DNA of 64,000 bases from JBARDN01 sp963755705 (lineage in GTDB: Bacteria > Desulfobacterota > Binatia > Binatales > Binataceae). Positions 42,627-50,790 of this stretch are shown piece after piece. Each line of letters starts with the position of its first letter. The stretch's first letter is position 1. The notes beneath the pieces are model-generated. The model did not search any database and was not told the origin of the DNA. It worked only from the letters and a program-made list of their open reading frames with translations. The translations under genes and the position numbers were made by a program. The DNA is taken from the NCBI GenBank assembly GCA_963755705.1, contig CAVWKW010000001.1, forward strand, positions 1,302,001-1,366,000, given 5' to 3'.

Positions 42627-42800
42627 TCAGGGCGGGGCGGGTTTGGCGACGGCGCGGCGATGCAGGCGCAAATCGTAGCCGTGGTCGTGCTGGAAGCGCT
42701 CTCGGATTACGGCCAGGAGCACGCCGTCCGCGATCGCAACCAGGATGATAGCGGTAAGGGTCAAATTGCGGAGCAATCGCCGCCAGTTGCGTTTGGGCAT
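42627..42800 (-). CDS. Small (57-residue) putative membrane protein
   Basis: A short reading frame starting at ATG 42800, with no strong ribosome-binding site. The N-terminus is highly basic (MPKRNWRRLLRN), then a 20-residue hydrophobic segment (LTLTAIILVAIADGVLLAVI), then a charged, His-rich tail ending KPAPP. This is a typical single-helix small protein with the basic end inside. No family recognised. It occupies the gap between the aldo/keto reductase and hpnR. Confidence 0.4.
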   Translation of the reverse strand: MPKRNWRRLLRNLTLTAIILVAIADGVLLAVIRERFQHDHGYDLRLHRRAVAKPAPP

Positions 42801-42942
42801 CGAATGGCACCAGCGATTCGATTATAGCGCCGCGGAAGGTGCGGCTGCAGCGGGTATTTCCCTAGCATTACAGACCGAATAACATTGCACGCGCGCGGCG
42901 AAACCCGAGAGCCAGATTAGTGAGCGAATATAGGTGAAGCGT

Positions 42943-44466
42943 ATGCGGGTCTTATTCGTACATCCCAGTCCGCTGATGTACAGCGAGATTTATCTGCGCC
43001 TGGAACCGCTAGGGATGGAGCGGGTGGCCGCGGCAGTGCGCGCGGCCGGGCATGACGTTCGGATTGTCGATCTCCAGGTTTTTGAGCATCGCGATCTCTA
43101 CCGCGAGTTCGACGATTTTCGTCCCCGCGCGATCGGGTTTTCGCTCAACTACCTGGCCAACGTGCCCGAGGTGGTCGATCTCGCCAAAGCGATCAAGCTG
43201 CGCGATCCGAACTGCTTCGTATTCGTGGGCGGCCACAGCGGATCGTTCGTGGCGAGCGAGATCCTCGAGCACGCGGAGGGTGCGATCGATTGCGTGTTGC
43301 GCGGTGAGGGCGAGACCAGCGCGCAGATGCTGATGGAAGCGATCGAGAGCGGCGCTGACGCGGTTACCAAGATTCCCGGAGCGCTGACCGAGCGTGGTAG
43401 CGGGCCGCCGCCGATCATGATCGACGACCTGGACAAATATTTCCCGGCGCGAGACCTGAGCCGGCGGCGCAACAAGTATTTCATCGGCGTGCTCGACCCG
43501 TGCGCCTCGATCGAGTTCACCCGCGGATGCCCGTGGGACTGCTCGTTCTGCAGTGCGTGGACCTTTTACGGACGCAGTTACCGGAAATCAACCGCGGAAG
43601 CTGCGGCCGAGGACATGGCGTCGATCAAGGAACCCAACGTGTTCATCGTCGATGACGTCGCATTCATTCATCCGGAGCACGGCTACGCGATCGGCCACGA
43701 ACTCGAAAAGCGAAAGATCAAAAAACAGTACTACCTCGAAACCCGCGCCGACGTGCTGCTCCGCAACCAGGAAGTCTTCGAGTATTGGCGGCGCCTCGGG
43801 CTCGAGTACATGTTCCTGGGACTCGAAGCGATCGACGAAGAAGGACTGAAGGCGCATCGCAAGCGTTCATCGCTGGACACCAACAACAAGGCGCTCGAAG
43901 TGGCGCGCAAGATTGGTGTGACGGTCGCGATCAATCTGATCGCCGATCCCTCATGGGACGAGCGCCGCTTCGAGATCATCCGCGAATGGGCGATGAGTAT
44001 CCCCGAGATCGTGCACCTGACCGTTGCGACGCCGTATCCGGGCACCGAGTTGTGGCTCACCGAGGCGCGCAAGCTCACGACGCTTGACTACCGCCTGTAC
44101 GACATTCAGCACGCTGTCCTGCCGACCAAGCTGCCGTTGCTCAAATTCTACCAGGAGTTGGTTAAGACGCAGGGCGTCCTCAATCGCAAGCATCTTGGTT
44201 TCGGCGTGCTGAAGGAAGTCGCCTCGATCGCGGGGAAACTACTGATGCAGGGACAGACCAACTTCGTGAAGATGCTATGGAAGTTCAACAAAGTCTATAA
44301 TCCGGAGCGCCAGTTCCAGGAGCATCAGCGCGCCGTCAAATACCAGATGAAACCGCCTGCGCCCCACTCCGACAAGCGTCCCGATCCCGCGCAGCTCTAT
44401 ATTCATCCAGCGCAAAAGACCGTGCACGGTCCGCATCCCGCACAGACGCCGGCGGGTGGCCGTTGA
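42943..44466 (+). CDS. hpnR: Hopanoid C-3 methylase HpnR (B12-binding radical SAM)
   Basis: 507 residues from ATG 42943, with AGGTGA six bases upstream; GTG 42934 is an alternative. The N-terminal B12 domain begins RVLFVHPSPLMYSEIYLRLE, and FSLNYLANVPEVVDLAKA plus VFVGGHSGSFVASEILEHAE are the family-specific stretches. The radical SAM cluster is CPWDCSFC (C196, C200, C203), within EFTRGCPWDCSFCSAWTFYG. HpnR methylates hopanoids at C-3 of ring A with methylcobalamin. It lies 4.7 kb after the hopanoid cluster and is apparently expressed alone. Assignment is from remembered family signatures, not a search. Confidence 0.8.
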   Translation: MRVLFVHPSPLMYSEIYLRLEPLGMERVAAAVRAAGHDVRIVDLQVFEHRDLYREFDDFRPRAIGFSLNYLANVPEVVDLAKAIKLRDPNCFVFVGGHSGSFVASEILEHAEGAIDCVLRGEGETSAQMLMEAIESGADAVTKIPGALTERGSGPPPIMIDDLDKYFPARDLSRRRNKYFIGVLDPCASIEFTRGCPWDCSFCSAWTFYGRSYRKSTAEAAAEDMASIKEPNVFIVDDVAFIHPEHGYAIGHELEKRKIKKQYYLETRADVLLRNQEVFEYWRRLGLEYMFLGLEAIDEEGLKAHRKRSSLDTNNKALEVARKIGVTVAINLIADPSWDERRFEIIREWAMSIPEIVHLTVATPYPGTELWLTEARKLTTLDYRLYDIQHAVLPTKLPLLKFYQELVKTQGVLNRKHLGFGVLKEVASIAGKLLMQGQTNFVKMLWKFNKVYNPERQFQEHQRAVKYQMKPPAPHSDKRPDPAQLYIHPAQKTVHGPHPAQTPAGGR

Positions 44467-44507
44467 GCAACGCAAAGCGCGGCGGCGGAGTCAGCAAATA
44501 AGATAAA

Positions 44508-45305
44508 TCAGTCGCCGGAAAATTTCGGAGCGCGCTTGGCCAGGAACGCCGCGATTCCTTCGCGCGCGTCCTTGGTCCGTGACCTCGAGATGATCCACTC
44601 GGCCTCGCGCGACATCTGCGTGTCCAGCGAGTTGTGCGCACTGGCCAGCAAAAGGCGTTTGACGCCGCCGAAGGCCCCGGTAGGACCGGCGGCCAGCTCC
44701 GTTGCCATCGCAGTCAACGCTGCGACGACCTCTCCGTCGGGCACGACCCGGTTGACGATTCCGAGGGCGCACGCTTCATCGGCGTTAAGGACGGGATTCG
44801 AGATCGCCAATTCGAGCGCTTTTCTCTGGCCGACGATTCGCGGCAGAAAGTAAGTTGACGAGCCGTCCGGGGTGAGCGCGGCGTGGGTGTAAGCCATCGT
44901 GAATTTCGCGGACTTTTCGGCGATTACGAAGTCGCAGGCGCAGGCAATGCTGAATCCGGCGCCGGCGGCGCTGCCGTGGACCGCGGCGATGATCGGCGAA
45001 CTCATGTGGGTAAAGGTTGCGACCGCGCGATGCAGGAAATGAGTAACCCGCTCCAGATATCCGGGCAATTGTCCGGCGGGTTGTGCGGCAAAATCCTTCA
45101 GATCGCCGCCCGAGCAGAAGAATCTGCCCTCGCCGTGCAGCACCACGGCGCGGATTCCGGGATCTTCGGCGCAAATTCGAATCGCGTCGCACAGGTCGCG
45201 CGCCATATCGAGGTTGATCGAGTTAGCCGACGCCGGACGGTTGAATGACACGCTTGCGACCTCGCCGATTTTTTCGAACAGCAGATTGTCGTATTCAGGC
45301 GGCAC
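44508..45305 (-). CDS. Enoyl-CoA hydratase/isomerase family protein (PaaG-like)
   Basis: 265 residues from GTG 45305, which follows an excellent AGAGGAG; an earlier frame opening at 45374 is less likely. Crotonase oxyanion-hole segments FFCSGGDLKDF and AVHGSAAGAGFSIACACDF are clear. The catalytic area THAALTPDGSSTYFLPRIVG has Asp rather than Glu, as in PaaG/FadB-like isomerases acting on ring-opened or unsaturated acyl-CoA. The gene starts 38 bp after the dehalogenase stop on the same strand, suggesting one transcript. Confidence 0.85.
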   Translation of the reverse strand: MPPEYDNLLFEKIGEVASVSFNRPASANSINLDMARDLCDAIRICAEDPGIRAVVLHGEGRFFCSGGDLKDFAAQPAGQLPGYLERVTHFLHRAVATFTHMSSPIIAAVHGSAAGAGFSIACACDFVIAEKSAKFTMAYTHAALTPDGSSTYFLPRIVGQRKALELAISNPVLNADEACALGIVNRVVPDGEVVAALTAMATELAAGPTGAFGGVKRLLLASAHNSLDTQMSREAEWIISRSRTKDAREGIAAFLAKRAPKFSGD

Positions 45306-45342
45306 AGTTGACTCCTCTGGTTGCGGGGTGAAAGGCGCGCCA

Positions 45343-46230
45343 TCATCGGGCCAATTCGCGATACCAATCCGCAAGCGCGCGGCCGATTTCGTGTGGTGAA
45401 TCTTCCTGGATGAAATGGATTCCGCTGACCGTGACCTCGCGCTGATTCGGCCATCGGCGGCAGAATTCGCGCTGCGCGCCGGTCAGAATCGCACCCGGGT
45501 CGGCGTTGACGAATAGCTTGGGGACTGGGCTCGCGGCCAGCCACTTCGAATATGCCTCCGCGATCGCGACCACGTTGGCGGGCTCGCCCTCGATCGGAAT
45601 TTCTCGCGGCCAGGTGAGCGTCGGACGGCGCGACTCGCCGGGCTCGGCGAAGGGCTTGCGATAAACGTCCATCTCCGCGTCGCTGAGCTTGCGCATCACG
45701 CTGCCGGGAAGGATCCGTTCGACAAATATATTTCGCTTGAGAATCAGGTCGTCGCCGGCCGGGCTGCGCAGCGATTTGAACAGCTCGACCGCGGGCTTGG
45801 ACCATTCCGCCCACGTTACAGGACGCACAATTGCTTCCATGTACGCGACACCCGCCAGGCGCTCGGGATGACGCCGCGCCCAGTCGAAACCCAACGCGGA
45901 GCCCCAATCGTGCACCACCAGGGTGATTGGACCCTCAGGAAGAACGGTATTCAGAAACGCCTCGAGGTGGAGCGCGTGATCGGTGAAGCGATATATTCCG
46001 GTCGAAGATTTCCCCGACGCGCCCATTCCGATCAGATCCGGCGCGACGCATCGCGCAATCGGCGTCAGATGCGGGATGATGTTGCGCCACAAATACGACG
46101 AAGTGGGATTGCCGTGCAGGAAGACGATTGGAGCGCCCTGGCCCGCGTCGGCGTAGGACATCGAGGTGCCGAGCAGATCGACGCGATGACGCGGATGCGG
46201 ATCGGCGGCGGAAATTTCAGCGCTACTCAT
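45343..46230 (-). CDS. Haloalkane dehalogenase (HLD-II type)
   Basis: 295 residues, the normal length. The alpha/beta-hydrolase active site fits haloalkane dehalogenases: nucleophile D108 with W109 in LVVHDWGS, halide-stabilising N41 in HGNPTSSYLWRN, catalytic acid E132 in YMEAIV and base H272 in GIHFIQEDSP. The set matches LinB/DhaA (subfamily II). It hydrolyses carbon-halogen bonds to alcohols. It lies upstream of the PaaG-like isomerase gene on the minus strand. Whether it confers growth on haloalkanes cannot be told. Confidence 0.9.
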   Translation of the reverse strand: MSSAEISAADPHPRHRVDLLGTSMSYADAGQGAPIVFLHGNPTSSYLWRNIIPHLTPIARCVAPDLIGMGASGKSSTGIYRFTDHALHLEAFLNTVLPEGPITLVVHDWGSALGFDWARRHPERLAGVAYMEAIVRPVTWAEWSKPAVELFKSLRSPAGDDLILKRNIFVERILPGSVMRKLSDAEMDVYRKPFAEPGESRRPTLTWPREIPIEGEPANVVAIAEAYSKWLAASPVPKLFVNADPGAILTGAQREFCRRWPNQREVTVSGIHFIQEDSPHEIGRALADWYRELAR

Positions 46231-46344
46231 GACGAAAATTTACCGTGGATAATTAGAGAAATACGAGGTTCAGCCCCACCACGCAAGCTCAGCATCACGC
46301 GGGCGCACTTTTCTGATCAAATCTTTGTCGGCGGCTCGGCGCGG

Positions 46345-46668
46345 TCACTCGTCGATATTGAGCTTCTTGCGCGCCTGCTCGCTCATCATGTGCGGCGTCC
46401 ATGGCGGATCCCACACGATCTCGACGTTGGCGTCGTCGCAGCCCGGTAGGCCCAGTAGCTTGTCCTGGATTTCCTGCGTGATCATCGCGCCCATGTGGCA
46501 TCCGGGCGCGGTCAGCGTCATCGTGACATTGATCACACCGCCCGAGAGCGTGACGCCATATACCAGGCCCAAGTCAACCACGTTGACCGGGATTTCGGGG
46601 TCGTAGCATTCGCGCAGGACCTCGTACACGTCGGCTTCGGTAATTTCTATGGCGGCGGAATTATCCAT
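46345..46668 (-). CDS. MIP18-family (SufT/PaaD-like) metal-sulfur cluster assembly factor
   Basis: 107 residues. Starts with VYEVLRECYDPEIPVNVVDLGLVYGV, the DPEIP...DLGL signature of the DUF59/MIP18 family, followed by TLTAPGCHMGAMI with the conserved Cys, and ends with VWDPPWTPHMMSEQARKKL. Such proteins help insert Fe-S clusters into target enzymes. Radical SAM enzymes in this window (HpnH, HpnR, the 12178 protein) are Fe-S proteins, but a specific link is not shown. A TATAAT box (46681-46686 on the minus strand) lies 12 bases before the ATG. Confidence 0.88.
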   Translation of the reverse strand: MDNSAAIEITEADVYEVLRECYDPEIPVNVVDLGLVYGVTLSGGVINVTMTLTAPGCHMGAMITQEIQDKLLGLPGCDDANVEIVWDPPWTPHMMSEQARKKLNIDE

Positions 46669-46733
46669 CTGGCAGGGTGTATTATATAAGAAGTGTGAAA
46701 CGCCTGATATGGTGCGAAAAAGAGAGTTAACCG
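46669..46733. promoter_or_regulatory. Divergent promoter region, AT-rich
   Basis: A 65-bp gap between the divergent Fe-S factor and TPR genes. A run of TATTATATAAG (46680-46690) supplies a TATAAT -10 box for the minus strand. No recognisable -35 was found at standard spacing. The short distance to the minus-strand ATG implies a very short leader. Confidence 0.35.
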
Positions 46734-47090
46734 ATGGCCGATTCAGAGACCGACAAGGAAGAACTTTACGATCAGGCGATTGACTTGTTCGCCGACGACA
46801 AGTTTGACGAGGCGATCGCGATGTACGAGCGCGCGCTTGAGGTCGATCCGAAATTCACCGACGCGGTGCATGGACTTGCGATGTGCTATCAGGCGAAGGG
46901 TGATACCGATTCGGCGATCGAGGTAACCAAGCGCCACATTGCGGCCGACCCGGAAGATATCCTGGCGTTCACGAACCTGAGCATGTTTTATCAAAAGAAG
47001 GGAATGATCGCTGAGGCGGAAACCGCAGGTGCAGAGGCGCGGCGGCTGGACTGGAAACGTCAATTGCGCGAAGGCAAACCGAAATCCTGA
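46734..47090 (+). CDS. Small tetratricopeptide-repeat protein
   Basis: 118 residues containing three helix-pair repeats (YDQAIDLFADDKFDEAIAMY, ALEVDPKFTDAVHGLAMCYQ, HIAADPEDILAFTNLSMFYQ). GAGAGTT sits before the ATG. The product is acidic and probably cytosolic, a protein-protein adaptor of unknown partner. It is followed by an SDR gene 31 bp on. Confidence 0.8.
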   Translation: MADSETDKEELYDQAIDLFADDKFDEAIAMYERALEVDPKFTDAVHGLAMCYQAKGDTDSAIEVTKRHIAADPEDILAFTNLSMFYQKKGMIAEAETAGAEARRLDWKRQLREGKPKS

Positions 47091-47121
47091 GCTGGCCGCT
47101 ACGGTATCCGAAGGGTAACCA

Positions 47122-47880
47122 ATGAGACTGAAAGACAAAGTCGTGTTGATCACCGGCGGAGGCTCCGGCTTGGGCCGCGAAATGGGACTGACCTTCGCGC
47201 GCGAGGGCGCGAAGGTCGCGGTCAACGACATCCGGCCCGAGTCGGCGCAAAACGTCGCGACCGAAATCGAGCGCGCTGGTGGCAAGGCCCGAGCAATGGT
47301 CGCGGACGTCTCCTCCAGCGCCGCGGTCAAGCAGATGTTCGCGGAGTTTGTCGCGGTCTTCGGCACGATCGATATCCTGATCAACAACGCCGGGATCGGA
47401 CGCACGCGCGAGACCACCGAGATCAGCGGATTGCAGGATCTCGCTGATGAAGACTGGCACAAGATGCTCGCGACGCATCTCGACTCGACCTTCTATTGCA
47501 CTCGCGAGGCACTGAAGCTGATGATCCCGAAGAAATCGGGCCGGATCATCAACCTAGGTTCGATCGCTGGAACTACGGGACTCGGTGGCGCGGTTGCTTA
47601 CTCGGCCGCAAAGGGCGGGATCATTTCGTTCACCAAGGCGCTGGCGAAAGAAGTCGTGGGTCACGGCATCCTGGTCAATTGCATCGCGCCTGGCTTCATC
47701 GAGACTCCGATGACCGCGCCGATCACCGGCGAGATGAAGCAATACTTCACCCAGCTCACGCCGATGGGCCGCTTCGGTGAGCCGCGCGACATCGCATGCG
47801 CCGCATTGTTCCTCGCGTCGGACGAATCGAATTTCATGGTCGGGCAGGTCGTCAGTCCAAACGGCGGCTATGTGATCTAG
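47122..47880 (+). CDS. Short-chain dehydrogenase/reductase (SDR)
   Basis: 252 residues. Cofactor-binding TGGGSGLGREMGLTFAREG, NNAGIG, catalytic GSIAGTTGLGGAVAYSAAKGG (Ser, Tyr, Lys) and IAPGFIETPM define a classical SDR, FabG-like in length. The SDR family interconverts hydroxyls and ketones with NAD(P)H; the substrate is not evident. It starts 31 bp after the TPR gene on the same strand. Confidence 0.88.
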   Translation: MRLKDKVVLITGGGSGLGREMGLTFAREGAKVAVNDIRPESAQNVATEIERAGGKARAMVADVSSSAAVKQMFAEFVAVFGTIDILINNAGIGRTRETTEISGLQDLADEDWHKMLATHLDSTFYCTREALKLMIPKKSGRIINLGSIAGTTGLGGAVAYSAAKGGIISFTKALAKEVVGHGILVNCIAPGFIETPMTAPITGEMKQYFTQLTPMGRFGEPRDIACAALFLASDESNFMVGQVVSPNGGYVI

Positions 47881-47937
47881 ATGATTCGCGGCAGGCCGCG
47901 AGAGCCTTCGTAGTACATGCCGCTCGACGCGTGATTC

Positions 47938-49512
47938 ATGCCCATCCGAGCTGCCGGTGTTCTGATTCCGCTCTTCTCGCTTCGCACCCGTGACGACCTG
48001 GGCCGCGGAGAGATTATGGATCTGCCCGCGATGGTGAATTTCGCGCGTAGCGCCGGCCTGCGAATTATCCAACTGCTCCCGCTCGACGAAGGCGCGCCCG
48101 GCGAGACCAGTCCCTACAGCGCGATGAGCGTGCTCGCGATCGACCCGGTATATATCACCGCGCGAGAACTGGGCGGCGTTGGGCCGGTATCGATCGCGCG
48201 GGCGCAAGCTGCCGTCGGCGGTGGACGCGTCGTCCCGCGCGCGGTTTCGCGGCCGGTCCGGCTGGCGCTGCTCGAGCGCGCCTACCGCGCGTCGCGGGTG
48301 CGCGGTGGATCTGAGTTCGGCGACGAGTTCACGCTCTTCGCCGATCGCAACCGCGACTGGCTCGAAGACTATGCGCTCTTCCGCGCGCTCAAGGATCGCT
48401 TCAACTGGTCGGCCTGGGAGACGTGGCCCGCGGACCTGGCCCGGCGCGATCCTGCTGCTCTCGACGCGGCGCGGCGCGAACTCGGAAATTCGATCGCGAT
48501 GTACTCATGGTGGCAGTTCATAGCGGATCGGCAATGGGCCGCCGCGCGGGCACACGCACATAGGGCAGGCGTACAGCTCGGCGGCGATATGGCGTTCTCA
48601 CCCGCGCGCGATAGCGCCGAGGTCTGGGCGAACCAGGCGATGTTCGATCTTGACCGGACTGTCGGCGCGCCTCCGGACGAATTCAACTGGCGCGGGCAAC
48701 GCTGGGGCCTGCCGCTGCCTCGATGGCATGCGATGCGCCAGGACGGCTTTCGCCTGTGGCGGACGCGCGCGCGCCGGGCGGGCGCGATGTTCGATCTTGT
48801 GCGGATCGACCACGTGGTCGGAATTTATCGCACGTTTTCGTTCGGTTCGAATCCGGTCGCCGACGGTTCCTTCGGCCCGCCCGAAGAGCACGAACAAGTC
48901 GCGCAGGGCGAAGAGATCATGCGCGCACTGCGCGGGGCGATGGGTGAGTGCGAAATCATCGCCGAAGATCTTGGCTCGGTGCCGCAGTGGGTTCGCGATT
49001 CGCTGACGCGGCTCGGAGTTCCCGGGTACAAGGTGATGCAATGGGAGCGGGAAGACTGGGGCGGCCCGGCCGAGCGCTTCAGGAGCCCGTCATCTTACCC
49101 TGAGCTGTCCGTCGCGACCACCGGCACCCACGACACCGAGACGCTAACCGTATGGTGGCGCGAGCAGCCCGTTTCCGAGCGCGAGAAACTGTGCGCGGCG
49201 CTCGGTATCGCGGAGCGTGTGAATCCACGACGCGACCGGCTGGACGAAGACACGCTCGACGCGATCATCGAGACGCTATTCGCCTCCTCGTCGCGCTACG
49301 TGATCCTGCCGATACAGGATCTGTTCGGATGGAATGCACGGGTGAACCGTCCTGGTACGATAAGCGATTCGAATTGGGCCTACCGGCTCCCACTGACGGT
49401 CGGCAAGCTCGCCGACAATCCCGCGATAAAAGCACGCCTCGCGCGACTGAGCGCGATTGCCGAGCGGACTGGAAGGAGTCCCACTACCGAGAAAGATAGC
49501 CAATCATCATAA
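47938..49512 (+). CDS. malQ: 4-alpha-glucanotransferase
   Basis: 524 residues. GH77 features: RAAGVLIPLFSLRTRDDLGRGE at the N-terminus, FDLVRIDHVVG with the nucleophile Asp, ECEIIAEDLGSVPQW with the acid/base Glu, and TGTHDTETLTVWW with the transition-state Asp. It transfers maltooligosaccharide segments between 1,4-alpha-glucans (amylomaltase). No other glycogen gene is nearby. The start at ATG 47938 gives the expected family N-terminus. Confidence 0.93.
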   Translation: MPIRAAGVLIPLFSLRTRDDLGRGEIMDLPAMVNFARSAGLRIIQLLPLDEGAPGETSPYSAMSVLAIDPVYITARELGGVGPVSIARAQAAVGGGRVVPRAVSRPVRLALLERAYRASRVRGGSEFGDEFTLFADRNRDWLEDYALFRALKDRFNWSAWETWPADLARRDPAALDAARRELGNSIAMYSWWQFIADRQWAAARAHAHRAGVQLGGDMAFSPARDSAEVWANQAMFDLDRTVGAPPDEFNWRGQRWGLPLPRWHAMRQDGFRLWRTRARRAGAMFDLVRIDHVVGIYRTFSFGSNPVADGSFGPPEEHEQVAQGEEIMRALRGAMGECEIIAEDLGSVPQWVRDSLTRLGVPGYKVMQWEREDWGGPAERFRSPSSYPELSVATTGTHDTETLTVWWREQPVSEREKLCAALGIAERVNPRRDRLDEDTLDAIIETLFASSSRYVILPIQDLFGWNARVNRPGTISDSNWAYRLPLTVGKLADNPAIKARLARLSAIAERTGRSPTTEKDSQSS

Positions 49513-49595
49513 TCGTATCTTTATGGCATGAATATTTGGCGGAAAATCCCGTATTTCGTTTCGATCTTTTTGGGGTCACCAGGCTGACAAGGCGA

Positions 49596-50759
49596 TCAAG
49601 CTTCGCGTAGCGAATCGACTACGCGCATGCGCGCGGCACGCCATGCGGGCAGGATTCCTCCGAGCGCGCCGATGATTGCGGCTACGACGAGACCTGCCAC
49701 GAACGCCGAAGGTGCGAGGCGGAACGAGAAAATGAAAGTCGCAACATTCATCAGGCGGCTCTGAAGGCCGGTTCCGTACGCGACTGCAATGCCTAAAATC
49801 TCGCCCGCGATACCCCCCGCGAGACCCAGCGCGGTGCTTTCGAAAATGAAGCTCAGCAAGATGCTCCCGCGGCTAAAACCGAGCGCGCGCAGTACGCCGA
49901 CCTCGCGCGAGCGGCGCGCAACGGCGGCGTACATCGTGTTCATGCCGCCGAACATCGCGCCGACCGCCAGGATCAGTGCGACGATCATTCCCATGTTGCG
50001 CAACTGGTCGGCGAGCTGCGACTCGGCCGCGTAAAATTGCGCCTCCGGCATCGCGTCCAGGTCGAGCCGCGCGTCGTGGGTCAGCGCCGCCTTGAAGCTT
50101 GCGGCCATTCCGGGCCGCAGCGTCACATGCATCGAGGAGTATATGCCGCCCATATGCACGTCCTGCTCGAGCAGATCCAGATCGGTCCAAACCTCGGACT
50201 CGCGCGCGCTGCCATCGTCGGAAAAGATCCCGACGATCGCCCAATCGTGCCGTCCGAAGTGCAAATTTCGCGGTGGTGCGAGCGCTGGAAACCGCGCAGC
50301 CAGCCGCCGCCCGACGATCATTTCGGTCTTTCCCGCAACCGGCATCCGTCCGCTGACGATCCGAATCCCGCGATGCACCTTGAACGCGATCGGATGGACG
50401 CCGCGCAGAAAGGTGAACGAGCTGGCGTCGATCGGCGCGTCGGGCGCGGGATTGAACGCGGTGACCGTCTCGGGCGAAATGAGCGGAGCGCTCGCGGCGT
50501 CGGCCGCGATCTCCGGGCGCGTGCGGATGATCTCGTACTGCTCGCGCGTGATGCTGCTGGAGGGCTCGGCGGTGACCCCGCGGCTCAGCACGATCCAGTC
50601 GCGCGCTTCGCCTTCGCTGGTCATGGTCGAGCGAAGTCCCGCGACAAAGCCGAGCAGCAGGAACAGGATCATCACCACCAGCGCGATCCCGAGCGCGGTC
50701 ATCGCACTGGTCGCGCGCCGCACCATCAGGCTTCGGAGATTGTATCGAATCGGGATCAT
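49596..50759 (-). CDS. FtsX-like ABC transporter permease (second of a pair)
   Basis: 387 residues with an N-terminal membrane helix (SAMTALGIALVVMILFLLLGFVAG), a long extracytoplasmic MacB_PCD-like domain, and three C-terminal helices (about 275-380) around the conserved RRSREVGVLRALGFSRGSIL. This is the MacB/LolC/FtsX permease architecture. It sits 31 bp downstream of a similar permease. These permeases need an ABC ATPase, which is not in the adjacent sequence. A role in lipoprotein, peptide or lipid export is plausible but unproven. Confidence 0.88.
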   Translation of the reverse strand: MIPIRYNLRSLMVRRATSAMTALGIALVVMILFLLLGFVAGLRSTMTSEGEARDWIVLSRGVTAEPSSSITREQYEIIRTRPEIAADAASAPLISPETVTAFNPAPDAPIDASSFTFLRGVHPIAFKVHRGIRIVSGRMPVAGKTEMIVGRRLAARFPALAPPRNLHFGRHDWAIVGIFSDDGSARESEVWTDLDLLEQDVHMGGIYSSMHVTLRPGMAASFKAALTHDARLDLDAMPEAQFYAAESQLADQLRNMGMIVALILAVGAMFGGMNTMYAAVARRSREVGVLRALGFSRGSILLSFIFESTALGLAGGIAGEILGIAVAYGTGLQSRLMNVATFIFSFRLAPSAFVAGLVVAAIIGALGGILPAWRAARMRVVDSLREA

Positions 50760-50790
50760 CGGCAGGCGTGCGGAGCGTTACGGCGCGGCG

